Of a stretch of DNA of 64,000 nt, positions 12,001 through 23,397 are shown in pieces. The DNA comes from Mortierella alpina. Its lineage: Eukaryota > Mortierellomycota > Mortierellomycetes > Mortierellales > Mortierellaceae. The number at the start of each line of letters is the position of its first letter. The stretch's first letter is position 1. The notes under the pieces are model-generated. The model saw only the letters and a program-made list of their open reading frames with translations. It did no database searches and was not told the origin of the DNA. A program made the translations under genes and the position numbers. Location of the stretch: assembly GCA_029449245.1 (NCBI GenBank), contig JANATF010000001.1, forward strand, positions 434,001-498,000, written 5' to 3'.

Positions 12001-13794
12001 AGAGATCAGCTTCCGTGATATCTCGTTTGCGAACCTTCACAAATCCAAGACACTCAGGGATGGCACCCTGCGCTATGGCCTCCGATTGGACCAAGAGTTT
12101 TATGAGCTGATTATGGGCAACCCTCAGATCCGCGTACTGGACTTGCACAACTGCCACTTGGACACGAGCACGATTGGTAGTATCGGACGAGCCCTCAAGG
12201 ACGGACATGCTAGTGGGTTGCGGCTGGAATCTCTGGATCTCTACGGCAACAACGCCTCGGATGGCGCGGATGTGATGACCCTTGCCAAGGGTATTGTCAA
12301 GCATGCTGGCACGCTTCATCATCTGGACGTGGGTAACTGCCAGGTCACTGGAGACGGCATCAACCAGATCATGCACGCGTTTGTCGCCAATCCGGACGTG
12401 GCCTCTCACACGCTGGAGAATTTTGGTATTCACAACAACGCCGAGAGCAAGGTCAACTCATTCATCTTGGACATGTTCTTGAAGCACTCTATGCGTCTCG
12501 AAGCCCTGAATCTCTCGGACCTGACCTCCTGGAGCAAATCACCAATCCTGATGGCCGAGACTCTCTCCAACTGTGGTGCATTCCTAAAGTGTCTCGATCT
12601 TAGTGGCATGGCGCTGCATCCCACAACGCTGGATCAGATCCTCACCTGGCTCTCAAGCAATGGCTGCGAGTCTCTGGAGCAATTGAAGGTCGAGGGCTGT
12701 GGATTGGACGGCAATCAGTTTGGTAGCATTCTCGATGCTGTGGGCCAGAGCGGCAACACCAAGGTCGAGGTCTTGGCCGGGCGCAACCTGCTTTCGGACG
12801 GCAACGATTTGCCCGAGTGTCTGGTCAGCATTCTTGCCAGCGGCGAGACGGCGACCTCATTGGGTCTACGACAGACTTGCTGGAGCGAACAAGCCCTTCG
12901 CCAACTTTTTCTCAGTTTGAGCCAGAATTATACCCTGCGCAAGCTGGACCTGAGCTCAGTCTCTCTGGCCTCGGGTCGTGACCCAGATGTGGAGACTTGC
13001 AAGTTGCTGGGACAGATGCTGTGCTCGCCTGCGAGCCGTCTGGAAGAGTTGTATCTTCGGGGCGAGGAGACGGCTACCCTGACATCGAGAATAGGGAAGA
13101 ACCTGTGGCGTTCTTTCCAGGGCCTGGGAACCAGTCGGTACCTGACCAAGCTAGATGTTCGACGAAATCGGTTCAAGGACGAGGGTGCCCTTGCGCTGGC
13201 AGAGGCCCTTCGCATAAACCAAAGCCTAGTCTGGTTAGACATGGATGAAAACGATGTAAGTTGTGCTGTAATGATCCTAATTGTTTGGCATGTGTTCCGC
13301 AATGTGTTGTAAGACTAACCCGACCTTACGTACCCACCTCAATTTTTTCTCTACAGGTCACGACGGATGGTTACAATGCCATCTTGTCTGCATTCTATCA
13401 AGGCGGCACGGAGCACGTCCCCACGAGCAGCCGCAGCTACAACAGCACCCTTGCCTACTTTGGGCCCCCCATCAGGGATGTGGAGAAACAAACGTCAGCT
13501 TTCAAGGAGTCGATGTTGGAGACATACAAGACTGAGCAGGAGACGCGTTTCCTGTTGAGCAATTCCACGGGCAAGGACGCCCGAGAATGGAAGGAGCGTC
13601 TGGCGCAGATCCTCCGCCAACGTAACCAGAGCACCGAGGCGATCGCGCGACTTGAGAAGGCGATCCAGGGCATTGCGGCGGTCGTCGACCGTAACAAGAC
13701 GGCCATGGACGCTGTGATTCGCGACCGCGAGAGAAGAAAGGAACGTGAACGCGATCACGAGCTGCTGCAGGAGAGACGCGAGCGACGCTTCTAA
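9015..13794 (+). CDS. Large leucine-rich-repeat protein with Ser/Gln-rich N-terminus
   Basis: The preferred model has exons 9015-9843, 10506-13255 and 13357-13794, giving 1338 residues. Residues 1-275 are Ser/Pro/Gln-rich and disordered. After a second disordered stretch (SRNSLMPRPNTDS) comes a PH-like fold candidate (DSLILFGGTAAHSEGG... YLMLTNTTLLKYKS). Then follow many LRR units of ribonuclease-inhibitor type (LRVLDLHNCHLD-, LESLDLYGNNASD-like), and a basic coiled coil at the C-terminus (REWKERLAQILRQRNQ to the end). The 9844-10505 intron is long (662 bp) and uses AAG as acceptor, but its phase fits exactly. The alternative is a separate gene starting at ATG 10457 (1078 residues), leaving 9015-10028 as its own short gene. 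The combination resembles uncharacterised fungal PH/LRR proteins; a cortical or scaffolding role is inference only. The LRR part is certain, the exon 1 link less so. Confidence 0.75.
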
Positions 13795-13930
13795 AGCGGG
13801 ATTTGATCGCGTTTGAAATTGTTCCTTGCCCGCCCACACAGGCTATAAAGCCTTTCATTCTATTCACGACACCATTGCATCTTTTTTTTCACGCATATCT
13901 CTTACGCCAGGTACCCACACTCTACATAGT

Positions 13931-13936
13931 AATAAA
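13931..13936 (+). terminator. AATAAA polyadenylation signal
   Basis: A canonical AATAAA hexamer lies 137 bp after the LRR stop codon in AT-rich sequence, in the right place for 3'-end formation. Confidence 0.5.
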
Positions 13937-14264
13937 CATTAAGGAATATGTATTGCCCTGTTCCTGATGCTCAGCCAATAGAGTGTTTTTTTTTATTCTG
14001 TCTCTCTCAGACTTGTACCCCTGGGCTTTTGAAGGACTTCCGGTTCAGGATCGATAGCGCGCCGCGAGGGTGTCACCACCACGTCTCTCCGTAGCAAGGT
14101 AACCGATTGCTGTTGATGATCATCCAACGAACACTTGCACTTTTGTGAGGCTTGGCGTTCTGAGAGACATGATGCGTGCAGTGTATTGATATAGTTGATA
14201 ACCATACCCCTACCTTCTTGTCCTTCCATTCCCCAACTCTTACCCATAGAAAGAGTGCGGGCCA

Positions 14265-14699
14265 ATGACGACCATACTCACAAACGAGTATCGGTCATAC
14301 ATCCTCGACCTCGTTCTCTATTGTCTCTTTCCAGACTTTCTGAGCGTTGTCTCGTCCAACATATTGTCGAACACGCTGGCCCAGAACACTAGGTTCCAGG
14401 ACGCCGTGTACGCTCCTGATCTTCTAGACTGGATTACAAGAGGGAGGGACGCGGCATGTCCTTCTTCGTCCATTGTCCATACACAAACCATATATACACT
14501 GCTCCACCCAAGAATCTCCTACGACGCCGGACGATCCTCTCTTTTAACCCTGGCGACTCTTAGGTGGGGATCCTATAGCCTAATACTATTACAGCGTCTG
14601 CATCCACGAGTTAGACGGGAGCGACTTATAAGGGCGGGCGTTGTAATGAACCAGCTGCGATCCGGTAGCATCTTCAAAAGGTGCAGCCTGAGTTGCTGA
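14265..14699 (+). CDS. Hypothetical 144-residue ORF
   Basis: The ORF starts with ATG and is uninterrupted for 144 codons. The first half has a hydrophobic helix-like segment (YILDLVLYCLFPDFL) and the C-terminal third is Arg-rich. I recognise no domain and see no flanking exon with matching phase. Codon choice is not clearly like the neighbouring genes. It may be chance or the remnant of a gene. Confidence 0.2.
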   Translation: MTTILTNEYRSYILDLVLYCLFPDFLSVVSSNILSNTLAQNTRFQDAVYAPDLLDWITRGRDAACPSSSIVHTQTIYTLLHPRISYDAGRSSLLTLATLRWGSYSLILLQRLHPRVRRERLIRAGVVMNQLRSGSIFKRCSLSC

Positions 14700-15485
14700 T
14701 TAGCCATCAAGGACGGATATCTTCAACAATACCGCTAATGTCGCAAAATCGTGCATAGAGACACCATGGCAGCACATAACATGAGCACCTTCTGTCTCAT
14801 GGCGACCCCTCTAATTCAACCACGGCTACTCACGTCTAGATTGTGATGTGGCAATGTCCAGGGGTAACGCCCTTCTCCGTAGGGGGAAGTTGAAGGCGTA
14901 GGCAATCCTGGTGTCATGCTAGTGCTCGATGTTAACGCTGGTAAGCTTTTGCTATCACTCCAATCCCAGCGATGAACATGAACGCATGGGCCATCACTGA
15001 TAATTGACAAGTAGTTCACCACACGTTTTCACACCGATCTCTGCCGCGACAACCAAGGTGGCTTCAAGAAGCTGGGCCAGATGAGGACACTGCTCTGGGC
15101 GGCTATAGCCCTTGATGCAGCGGTCAATGGAGATGTCCAAGGCGACAGGGCTATACGAGGTGAAGGAGCTATCCGACGCAGAGGAGCTGCACAAAAAAAA
15201 ACACGAACGAACGAGCGCTAAACGTTTCTCTGTTTTGGTCTTAGAGGAATATACTGTCAAACAAGCAACTATACGCTTTACAACACACCACCCGTTTTTG
15301 AATTGTCTGGAGGAGCAACAGCCTTGTCCGCGGATATGGCGTCTACATGTACAATAAAATGACACTTGACACCGAGAGGAATTTGTAGTGCCTTTTTCTC
15401 TTTCTTGGTCTATTTTTTGTTCTCAGCCTAAACCATCCGCATCCCATCCTGCTCCCACTCCCCCACCGGATCCCGTACTCTACCC

Positions 15486-16702
15486 ATGCCCCGCCTGCCC
15501 ATGTTCTCCTCGTCGTCAGCATCCTCATCAGCACCCATGGGCGCGTCGCTCACGCGGCTGCCGAGATTTCTCAGGCAGGAATCGTCGTTCGCTGGCACCA
15601 GCGACATGCACGTCCGCCTTTTCCGGGACCTCAACCAGGAGGAACGTCAACGTGCCAAGAACGCCAACGTCCTAGACTCACCGTTCTCGATCCTCGAGGC
15701 TGCTCACCCCACGACCAGGGATCTGAATCGCTGTAAGTCTTCAGATGCCGGCAAGACCAAACCTAATGGCGACACCACCCCTCTCCCAACAATCGCTCAA
15801 TCTGACTGCCTTTACATATACTAGATACGGATATTCTACCTTACAAGCACTCGCGGATCATCATCAACGGCGCAAAGGACCAGAATATTAAGACGTCGTA
15901 CATCAACGCCAACCGCATCACAGCTCCAGCGCCCCTTCGCTCTAGTCTACCCAAGGACTGGCCTGGCTACATTGCGACGCAAGCACCACTGCCCCACACA
16001 CAGCCTCGGTTCTGGAGAATGATTGAGCAGCAAAACGTCCAGGTCATTGTCTGCTTGACCGCGGTCAATAACGATCGAACACGCCGCGCTCAAAAAGCCG
16101 AGAGGTACTGGCCTCTTGCTGGCCAGACGGATGAATACGACGGCGACCTTGCAGTCAGGAATCTCGGTCTCCTAGAGAGTGGAGGCGATACCGAATATCA
16201 CGAATTTGAGATGTGGAATCCGCAGTCTGGCTCCGAGACTCAGAGGCGACGGATTCTGTTGGTCTATTATCCAAGCTGGCCTGACCATGGCGTGCCATTA
16301 ACGACGGAGCCATTGCGGGATATGCTGTTCAGGATTCGTGACTGGAAAACAGAACTCTTGAAGACGCAGCCATTCGGCTTTGGGCCCACAGTGGTTCACT
16401 GTAGTGCAGGCTGCGGCAGGACAGGGACATTTTGTGTCGTAGACACCATCCTATCGGTCCTGGAATTCACCAAATACCCAAATCTCGCGCGAGCACCTGG
16501 CGTGGGTGACTCCCTTCAAAACATCTCTGAGGCTGCTGGGATGGCACAGGAAGGATCAACGAGCGATTTATATGACTGGCAAGGTGAACGAGACATCATT
16601 CAGGAAGCCCTGGCCGCCTTCAGACTGGAGAGGATGCTGATGGTCCAAACCGTTGACCAGTTTAGTTTTTGTTACAAAGCTGTGCGAGATATGTGCTCGT
16701 AG
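15486..16702 (+). CDS. Classical protein tyrosine phosphatase
   Basis: Exons 15486-15732 and 15825-16702 join in phase to give 374 residues. The pTyr-recognition loop NRYTDILPY is created across the splice junction, which supports the intron. The WPD loop (SWPDHGVP, about residue 235), the P-loop HCSAGCGRTG (catalytic Cys about 275, Arg six residues on) and the Q-loop QTVDQFSFCY are all intact, so an active phosphatase is expected. The N-terminus is short and Ser-rich, with a second Met six residues in. In yeasts such phosphatases (Ptp1, Pyp1-3) damp MAPK and stress signalling; the substrate here is not visible. An AATAAA signal follows the stop by about 25 bp. Confidence 0.94.
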
Positions 16703-16724
16703 AAGGCAATTAAGTTACAGTGAT

Positions 16725-16730
16725 AATAAA
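16725..16730 (+). terminator. AATAAA polyadenylation signal
   Basis: A canonical hexamer lies 23 bp after the phosphatase stop codon. Confidence 0.5.
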
Positions 16731-19700
16731 GACCCCCTTGAATTAAGAGTTCTGAGAGCTGCTTTTAAGGCGACTGCATTGCCATGAGGTCTTCTAGGTT
16801 CATGGGTACGAAATGATTGCCACGAGGGCTGCCATTCATAAAATAAGGTCATACGTCCGCATACGTAAAAAAAAAAATGGCTTCCTCTCTTGTCATCCAT
16901 GCATGTTGCGTTGAATCACACTTGGCTCTTCTCTCTTAGCCCTGTACAACCTTATTTCTCCGCGGAGCAATGTGTTTCTCTTCTCCAGCGTATGTGTCGG
17001 GCTAGTGTCTCAGCCCGATCACTCGCACATGGGCCACTGAGAAATGTCCGCCCGCATTTAGCCCTCATACCTTTCCTCTGTTGAATACAAAGTTGTGGGA
17101 AACAAAGGAAACAAGCAGAGACTGCAGATGACGCGACGTGCTTTGGAAAAAAAAAAAAGGAGAAAATGCCATCCCACGCACTCAGCCTTGCGTTCATACC
17201 GCGAACCATAATCCTTTTGTTCTTTTGTGTCCTTGTAGAGCATGGTGAAGACTGCGTCTCCGATCGCCTCCCAGCGTGGCAGCTGCTAGGGCCAGCCATT
17301 GGGGGCGAAGACTATGCGCTTCCGCGGATCAACGCCCTCTTGATCGGAAAGAACGTTCACGTATCTAAAAAGAAGTACCGTTTTTTGGGGGGGGGTCTTT
17401 TTTTTTGCAGCCTTGCCTTGCCTGGCTACTCCGGTATGATCAGGGTCACCGATCGGCGCAAGTACGCGTCCAAACTGGGCAAGGAAATGGGGAGGGGGGG
17501 GGGGAAGGGAGGTAACTTGCGCCTCCCTGAGACCCTATGCAGCGTACACACAAGTGGGGGTGATACCTGGCGTTCGGACAAGAATCATCAAAAATGCTGC
17601 CAATTTATTTTTGGGACACATCCGTGCATCCTGTTTATGGCCAAATGCCTTTCTGCAATGGTCGCATCTCGTGCCCAATGCTTTTTTTTCTTTTTTTTTT
17701 TTGCTCTCTGCAAGGCACAGACCTTTGAGCTAAGGTAGGTAGCACCATATAGTAACTCTGCGCTCGGTCAGTGTCAACGACATCCTTGCACATTGCGGTT
17801 GGGGGAGCGTGAGTTCGTTGTTGTCGCGAAGCAAGCCTGATTGTGTACACGCGTGCCAATATTTTTGTGGCAGCAGCAGCAGCAGATAGCGCGTAGCATA
17901 GCTCTCTCGTTTTTTACGCGTCGTATCGATATCCTTTCGCGCTAATTCTATGCCATCCCCCTTGGTGACTAATAGACCACACACCTCATTTATCATGCCC
18001 AAGAAAGGATAAATGCACTACGCTCGCCATTGACTTTTTCACTCGCCGGCGAAGCCTTGACGCAAGGGTCAATGTTTTTAGCCTCGGCAAAACTTCTATC
18101 TGTGCCTGTGTGGAAAAAAAGGTAAAGGAGACCCCCTGCTGCAATGCACATGTATGCGTATGTATCATCCCCAAGGTCTTGTATAGCCATCCGAGAACCA
18201 GAATATGAGGCAGAGAACAATAAAAAAAAATCACCCCCTCATTCCATGAGAAAATAAAAATCGCCATCCTCGAGAGAATACAACCCACTGTACAACAATT
18301 TGAACATTACACAACCCCTAGCACCCAGAGGCAAACGAGATAGGGGGGGCGGTGGCACTTCTTTGATGCATGTAGACATATCTGCATGCACAGAATACGC
18401 GCATAAGGGTTGCGCAAGAGATCTCTTTGCACGGCAGGGCGTAAACTTGAAGACAACGACGCGAGTCCGCATCAATATGTGGCAGTGCACACGCGAAAAA
18501 AAAAATCGAGAGAAGGTTTGGTGATAAACGACGGAGACAAAAAAAATTCGAGAATTCCCGGGACGATGTCGCCCTCGCCTTGTGGGCGGCCACATGGCGG
18601 GCCCAAGGAGGGCGAATACAATGTCAGGGCTACAGCAAGACGTTGAATTGAATGGGATGATAAAAAAAGAGGGTGCGCAACGCCCCATCTGTTTGCAAAG
18701 AGATGTTTCCAAGCCTGTGTCACCAGAAGCTGGATGAAGAATGCCTGTCCTTTGCTCGCGATGTCGCTATTTGGTCTATTTTTGCTGCTTCGCTGTTGTC
18801 AACGTCGTGCAAACTAAAGCTGGAGGCAGTAAGACGTGCGCAACGCGCGGTGGGGGTGAAGGACAAGGTGGCGTAAAAATAGAGAGGCCACGAGTTTGTA
18901 CAACGTGTGCGTTAAAAATAGTGGTATTCATGCAGATGAAGACGAAATACACAAAGAGGTTGAGAAAAGGGGCGCGTGCAAGGCTAGTAGCGAGTGGCTG
19001 TACGGGATGAGGATTGCGGTCAGGTTGGCACAACAGTGGGCACAAAACTCAAAATATCGTATTTTTGGATTTTCGCCACAGACGCCCCCTCCTTTCAGTG
19101 CTGTCCAAAACCCAGTTTAAGGTCGGCAGCCAGGAAAAAGGGTACTTCTGAGCCTGGGGTGGGTTGGCTGCCATAACAAGAACAAGCGCAGGGCACGAAA
19201 GCGGGCTGAGTCATTTTAATGACAAACGAGTGAGCAAAGTTGTCATAGAAAGAGATAACAAACAATGTCAGTGCCTCTGAAGGAGGTGCTGCATCTATCC
19301 ATCTCGTACATAGTAGATGGAAGTATATTTCGCATAATAACTGCAAGCTGCAGCAACTACGCCGTGGCCATGCGATACGATACGCTATTCTTCATAGTAA
19401 ACATATTGTATATGCTTGCAGAGTGGATGCTGCGGCCCCGAAAACGCGCTTCTTTTTGCTTTGCTCGCTTCCTCACGGCCCAAGCGCATGAGCTACCCAC
19501 TCTCTGCTTTCTTTATACTATAAAGAAGACGTCCATATTTGTTCATATTTACTGTATACATTGACTGGTAACAGAAATAGAACGACGAGGGATGTAGAGA
19601 GATTCATTGCACATCGCACGCAGGGTTGAATGAGTAGTAACGCCTTTTCATCTTTTTAAACCACCCCTGACTTTATGTGTCTTCATAAAAATATCGCCAT

Positions 19701-20876
19701 TCTAGAAGCAGACAAATGACCTGAAGAGGGGTTGGGTGGAGTCGACAGAAAAAAAAAATGTTCACAGCAAGTGCGATACGCCTATCCAGTCCTCGGTTAG
19801 AACGGACACCTGGAACAATCGAAAATCCCCCCTCTTCAGTCTAAGAATAATTGACCCTCTCCGCAAGGCAGTAAGCACGAGAAGGAATGTCCATAGGACA
19901 GGCGAATTCCTCAAACAGCAGCACACGCTTTGTTCAAGCACACCCATCCTTTTTTTCATTTGCCAGCTCAACCCGATCCACTGCGGGCAGTGGTCCGTCC
20001 CCCGATTGAGTCTGGTTCGCTGTGTCACCTTTAACGTGCCACGTCTCGCCCTCTCTTCTCCAGGATCTCGCCCGTCCTCAAAGGACTCGATCGGCCTCTT
20101 CGTCCGTGGTATCACCAGCACCAGATTGCGATGACCCTCCGAAACGAGAACACAAGAAGAGGACACTGCGAAGAGCATGTGTATTCAGATATGATGTGAA
20201 TTCAGTAAACAATAGTTGAACTCCTTCTTTCCCGCGGGTCGCACAGGACCATTTCCTCTTGTGTTTTTCAGAGCGCTATTTTAGTCACTGTGTAAACGAA
20301 TAAAAAAAAACAGAGCAAATGGGTGCGAGTGGAGGCGGACAATATGTTTATGGCCAGGGGAGGGGGGACTAGGCCCGTCTCCCCTATGCACGCTCTACAG
20401 CTCATTGTGTATGTTGCCACCATATCTTCTCATCGTCACTAAGCACTCGCCTGGACCTCCGATCACTACTGCAGTCGCTCCTCTCGGAGCAAGACACGCA
20501 AGACGATACTTGATGTGGTCTTTTTAGTGTTACGGGAGCATTCACGGATACCATGGTGGACGGCGTCCGCTTTGGCTGCCTCTCTCAGAAAGGCAGCGAC
20601 CATGCTCATCTGTCACTGCAATTGAACGGCACTGATGATGCTACGATGGTGAGGATGAGGAGCGCGAGGAGCGTGAGGAGAGAGAGAGGGTTTACAGTAC
20701 CTCGCTAGTGAGAGCGCTCTTGTGCTCCAGGTGCGTTTGCGTGTGTGCCAAACAGCAAAAAGGACGAGAGGGAGCGCTTGTGTGCAATTGAGTCCCATTC
20801 AGTCTGGTATTGTGTGTTTGTATTGACTATTGATTCAGCAGGGAACTCACAGCTCCAACGTGCACCCGAGCGAGAA
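16731..20876. other. 4.1-kb gene desert upstream of C2H2 factor 1
   Basis: No ORF here has coding character. The longest (17166-17738, +) runs through homopolymers and shows no domain. The DNA is rich in A8-12 and T8-14 runs and has an imperfect inverted repeat at 18570-18614. No tRNA, transposase or terminal repeat was seen. It lies directly 5' of a transcription-factor gene and ends at that gene's TATA box, so a long regulatory region or a non-coding RNA is the likeliest content; this is inference. Confidence 0.55.
18570..18614. repeat. Imperfect GC-rich inverted repeat
   Basis: Arms beginning CGCCCTC and ending GAGGGCG pair around a short ACAT centre. Inner CTTG/CAAG blocks also match, with small bulges. 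It could form a hairpin of about 18 bp per arm. It stands out because the surrounding DNA is AT-rich. Confidence 0.55.
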
Positions 20877-20884
20877 TATAAAAA
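20877..20884 (+). promoter_or_regulatory. TATA box of C2H2 factor 1
   Basis: TATAAAAA is followed by a 350-bp pyrimidine-rich leader in which I find no ATG before 21298. This sets the promoter position and supports 21298 as the first start codon of the transcript. Confidence 0.65.
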
Positions 20885-21297
20885 CGGTCGACACCTCGCT
20901 CATCCCTCCCCTTCCTCCTCGTTTCCTCCTCACTCAGCATCATTCTCGCCCGCTCTTGCTCGCTATCTCTGCTCTTCCTAGCCAAACACGCTCATACAGC
21001 CATTATTTGTCATCGCTTGACCCTTTTTTTGCCTGTCGCTTTCTTTTTTCCTTTGCTTGGCATCGCTCTCCCCTCGCCGCGCCTCTGCCCTTCGCTCGCT
21101 GGCCTCGCTATTTGCCGAACGCTCACCTTTTCCCCCAATCTACAGCGGAATTTCGTTTTTCTTTTTACCATACAAACAATACGATACCATCTTTTTTTTC
21201 GTTTTCTTTTCCTGTTCCCCTCGTCTGTCGCAACATAAAACGACCGGTGTGTAAGCGTCTTTCTGAACCCCCTTGTGCATACAGTTGTAGACAATAT

Positions 21298-23397
21298 ATG
21301 TCTCCTCCTCTTCAGACCTGTTCCCCAACCCTTCTCTCCGCTCCATCTCCATCCACAGCAAAGCAATTGTCCTCGCTCATCAGCTCTATGGACCTCCCAC
21401 ACCAGCACCGCTACCAAGACCCCTCCTCAGCCAAGGTCTTTTTTGAATCCTGCCTCGACACCTTCGAGTCCATCCCTATTGCTCCACAGCAGGTTCCTTC
21501 TTCCTCTTCCTCTTCCTCTTCCTCGTCCTCCTCGCCCTCTTCCTCCGATACCCTCGTCCACCAATCACAACACCAAAATACCACCCCCAAGCACACCTAT
21601 ACCATGGACCAACAACAGCAACAACACTTGCAGCAGCAGCAGCCAGCAAAGTCCGAACCTCTGAATATGTCCTCAGCCGCAGTCGACTTCAATGGCTCAT
21701 ATGACTCGTCCTCCTCGTCCTCTGTTACTGCCAACCTGTCCATGCCCCTGGTATATCCACTCATTGCCGAGGCCCTCGCCAACGAGGGCTTCCCCGGTTT
21801 CGCTTCGATGCTCGCGTTTACGCAGGACCAGCGCCAACTGGAACAGGTGACCATCCAATCAACGCTCGAGCACCAGCAATACTCCTCTTCCGCGTACCCA
21901 GAACACCAGCAACCACAGCAACGGCAACAGGTCCAACAGCTGCACCAGCAACAACAACAGCAACAGCAACAACAGCAACAGCACATCCAGCAGCCCCTTC
22001 AGGACGACAGCTACTTGCTGGAGATGATGATGGCGCAGCAGGGCTACGATAATGCCTCGTCGTCTTCCAGCTCGGCTCCCTACCAGAACCAGGGCCAAAC
22101 CATGCATACGACCTCAAGTGGCAGCGAGCTGGCCCTCCAGGACCCTAACAACCTGATGGGTGATATGCAGCCTCTCGAGTTGATGCAATACAACTCGCTT
22201 GTGTTTGACGGTCACTACTTGGATGCGCTCCCTTACTCTGTGATCCAGAATGGCTGTGGGGCTGATGGTCCCGGTGTGGATGCCTCGGGTTTCTGCGACT
22301 CGCCTCAGGGGTTCGCCTTTGGCTCCTCTGCTTACTTTGGCGACCAGTTCTCCCAGCCCATGCACATTCAGCCAAATCAACAGCAGCAGCAACAACAACA
22401 ACAACCCCAGCAGCAGCCGTACCAGCAGGGCTACTTTGACGCCTCGGGTTCCGCATCCGGTTCCTCGTCAGCGGGTTCGTCCTCCTCCTCTGCCGGCTCA
22501 TCCTCCTCGGGTGGCAACTTTGGTTTCAACATGCCATCATGGCCTGCAGGCTTCTTGTACTCTCAAGGCGACTATCTGATGGAGCGCAAGCGTGAAGGCG
22601 CAGCCGCACATGGTATGATCCAGGGTCCCACCGGCCCTGTTTTCTCACGTGGTACACATGTCCAGCCTCCATTTGAGTCACCCGAGGACTCTGACGATGA
22701 CGATGACGACGTAGAGGAATACGGCGAGGACGACGATGAAGTCCCTGGCATGATTCCATCGGACCCACAATACGCAAAACTTCAGAGCGGTTTCTCTGGA
22801 GATGAGGCACATGTACCACCTCTGGCGCTACCCAGTCGGACAGCACAGCAGCAGCAAGGCTACAAGCACGAACGCGATGATGATAATCAGTTTGGCTCCT
22901 CCAAGAGAACACGCTCGGATATGTCGTCTGGATCTTCAGCATTATCAATGTCAGGAAAGCATCGACCCACAACAGGAGGCGCTGGTCTGGGACACTCTCG
23001 TACCAGCTCCATGTCCTCGGTCCACAGCCATTGCTCGTCTGCCTCGCCACCTTCCTCCTCTGACTCGTTGTCGTCATCCTCGATGAACCCCAAGCCCGCA
23101 CGCGTTCAGGGTGAGACGGTCGAGAAGCGGATGCACCCTTGCACTTTTGAGGGTTGCGACAAGTCCTTTACGCGCGCCTTTAACCTCCGGAGTCATTTGA
23201 ACACGCACAATGGCCAACGGCCTCACCGGTGCCCTGAGCCCGACTGTGGATGGGACTTTGTCAGGAAGCATGATCTGAGCCGCCACTACCAGTCCAAGCA
23301 CTTGCCCAACAAGCCATACGCATGCAAAAAGTGCAGTTCCAGATTCGGCCGCAGTGATGCGCTGCAGAGACATCGACGCTTGGAGAACCACATGTAA
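21298..23397 (+). CDS. C2H2 zinc-finger transcription factor 1 (three fingers)
   Basis: The ORF runs uninterrupted from the first ATG after the TATA box and gives 699 residues. A Met at 21388 is an alternative start. Residues 1-600 are low complexity: poly-Ser blocks, a poly-Gln run near residues 214-231, further Gln/Ser stretches and an acidic patch (DDDDDDVEEYGEDDDE), typical of an activation region. Three C-terminal fingers (about 615-697) follow: finger 1 C-X4-C-X12-H-X3-H with FTRAFNLRSH, finger 2 C-X4-C with VRKHDLSRH, finger 3 C-X2-C with GRSDALQRH and H-X5-H. It is expected to be a nuclear DNA-binding regulator. Fingers 1 and 2 match those of the factor at 49015-51187. The target is unknown. 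Confidence 0.92.
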   Translation: MSPPLQTCSPTLLSAPSPSTAKQLSSLISSMDLPHQHRYQDPSSAKVFFESCLDTFESIPIAPQQVPSSSSSSSSSSSSPSSSDTLVHQSQHQNTTPKHTYTMDQQQQQHLQQQQPAKSEPLNMSSAAVDFNGSYDSSSSSSVTANLSMPLVYPLIAEALANEGFPGFASMLAFTQDQRQLEQVTIQSTLEHQQYSSSAYPEHQQPQQRQQVQQLHQQQQQQQQQQQQHIQQPLQDDSYLLEMMMAQQGYDNASSSSSSAPYQNQGQTMHTTSSGSELALQDPNNLMGDMQPLELMQYNSLVFDGHYLDALPYSVIQNGCGADGPGVDASGFCDSPQGFAFGSSAYFGDQFSQPMHIQPNQQQQQQQQQPQQQPYQQGYFDASGSASGSSSAGSSSSSAGSSSSGGNFGFNMPSWPAGFLYSQGDYLMERKREGAAAHGMIQGPTGPVFSRGTHVQPPFESPEDSDDDDDDVEEYGEDDDEVPGMIPSDPQYAKLQSGFSGDEAHVPPLALPSRTAQQQQGYKHERDDDNQFGSSKRTRSDMSSGSSALSMSGKHRPTTGGAGLGHSRTSSMSSVHSHCSSASPPSSSDSLSSSSMNPKPARVQGETVEKRMHPCTFEGCDKSFTRAFNLRSHLNTHNGQRPHRCPEPDCGWDFVRKHDLSRHYQSKHLPNKPYACKKCSSRFGRSDALQRHRRLENHM

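Larger units (their letters stand above)
13795..15485. other. Intergenic stretch with orphan ORFs
   Basis: Between the LRR and phosphatase genes lie a 144-codon + strand ORF (14265-14699) and a 123-codon minus ORF (14994-15365). Neither has a family motif. The minus ORF has a plausible amphipathic segment (LAQLLEATLVVAAEIG), so a decayed gene cannot be excluded. The final 130 bp are CT-rich, consistent with the phosphatase leader. Confidence 0.4.

Noticed and set aside
17166-17738. 190-codon + strand ORF
   Set aside because: It reads through poly-G and poly-T runs, has no domain, and sits in AT-rich non-coding sequence.
20830-21297. In-frame upstream extension of C2H2 factor 1
   Set aside because: It lacks an ATG, begins upstream of the TATA box, and has leader-like CT-rich composition.
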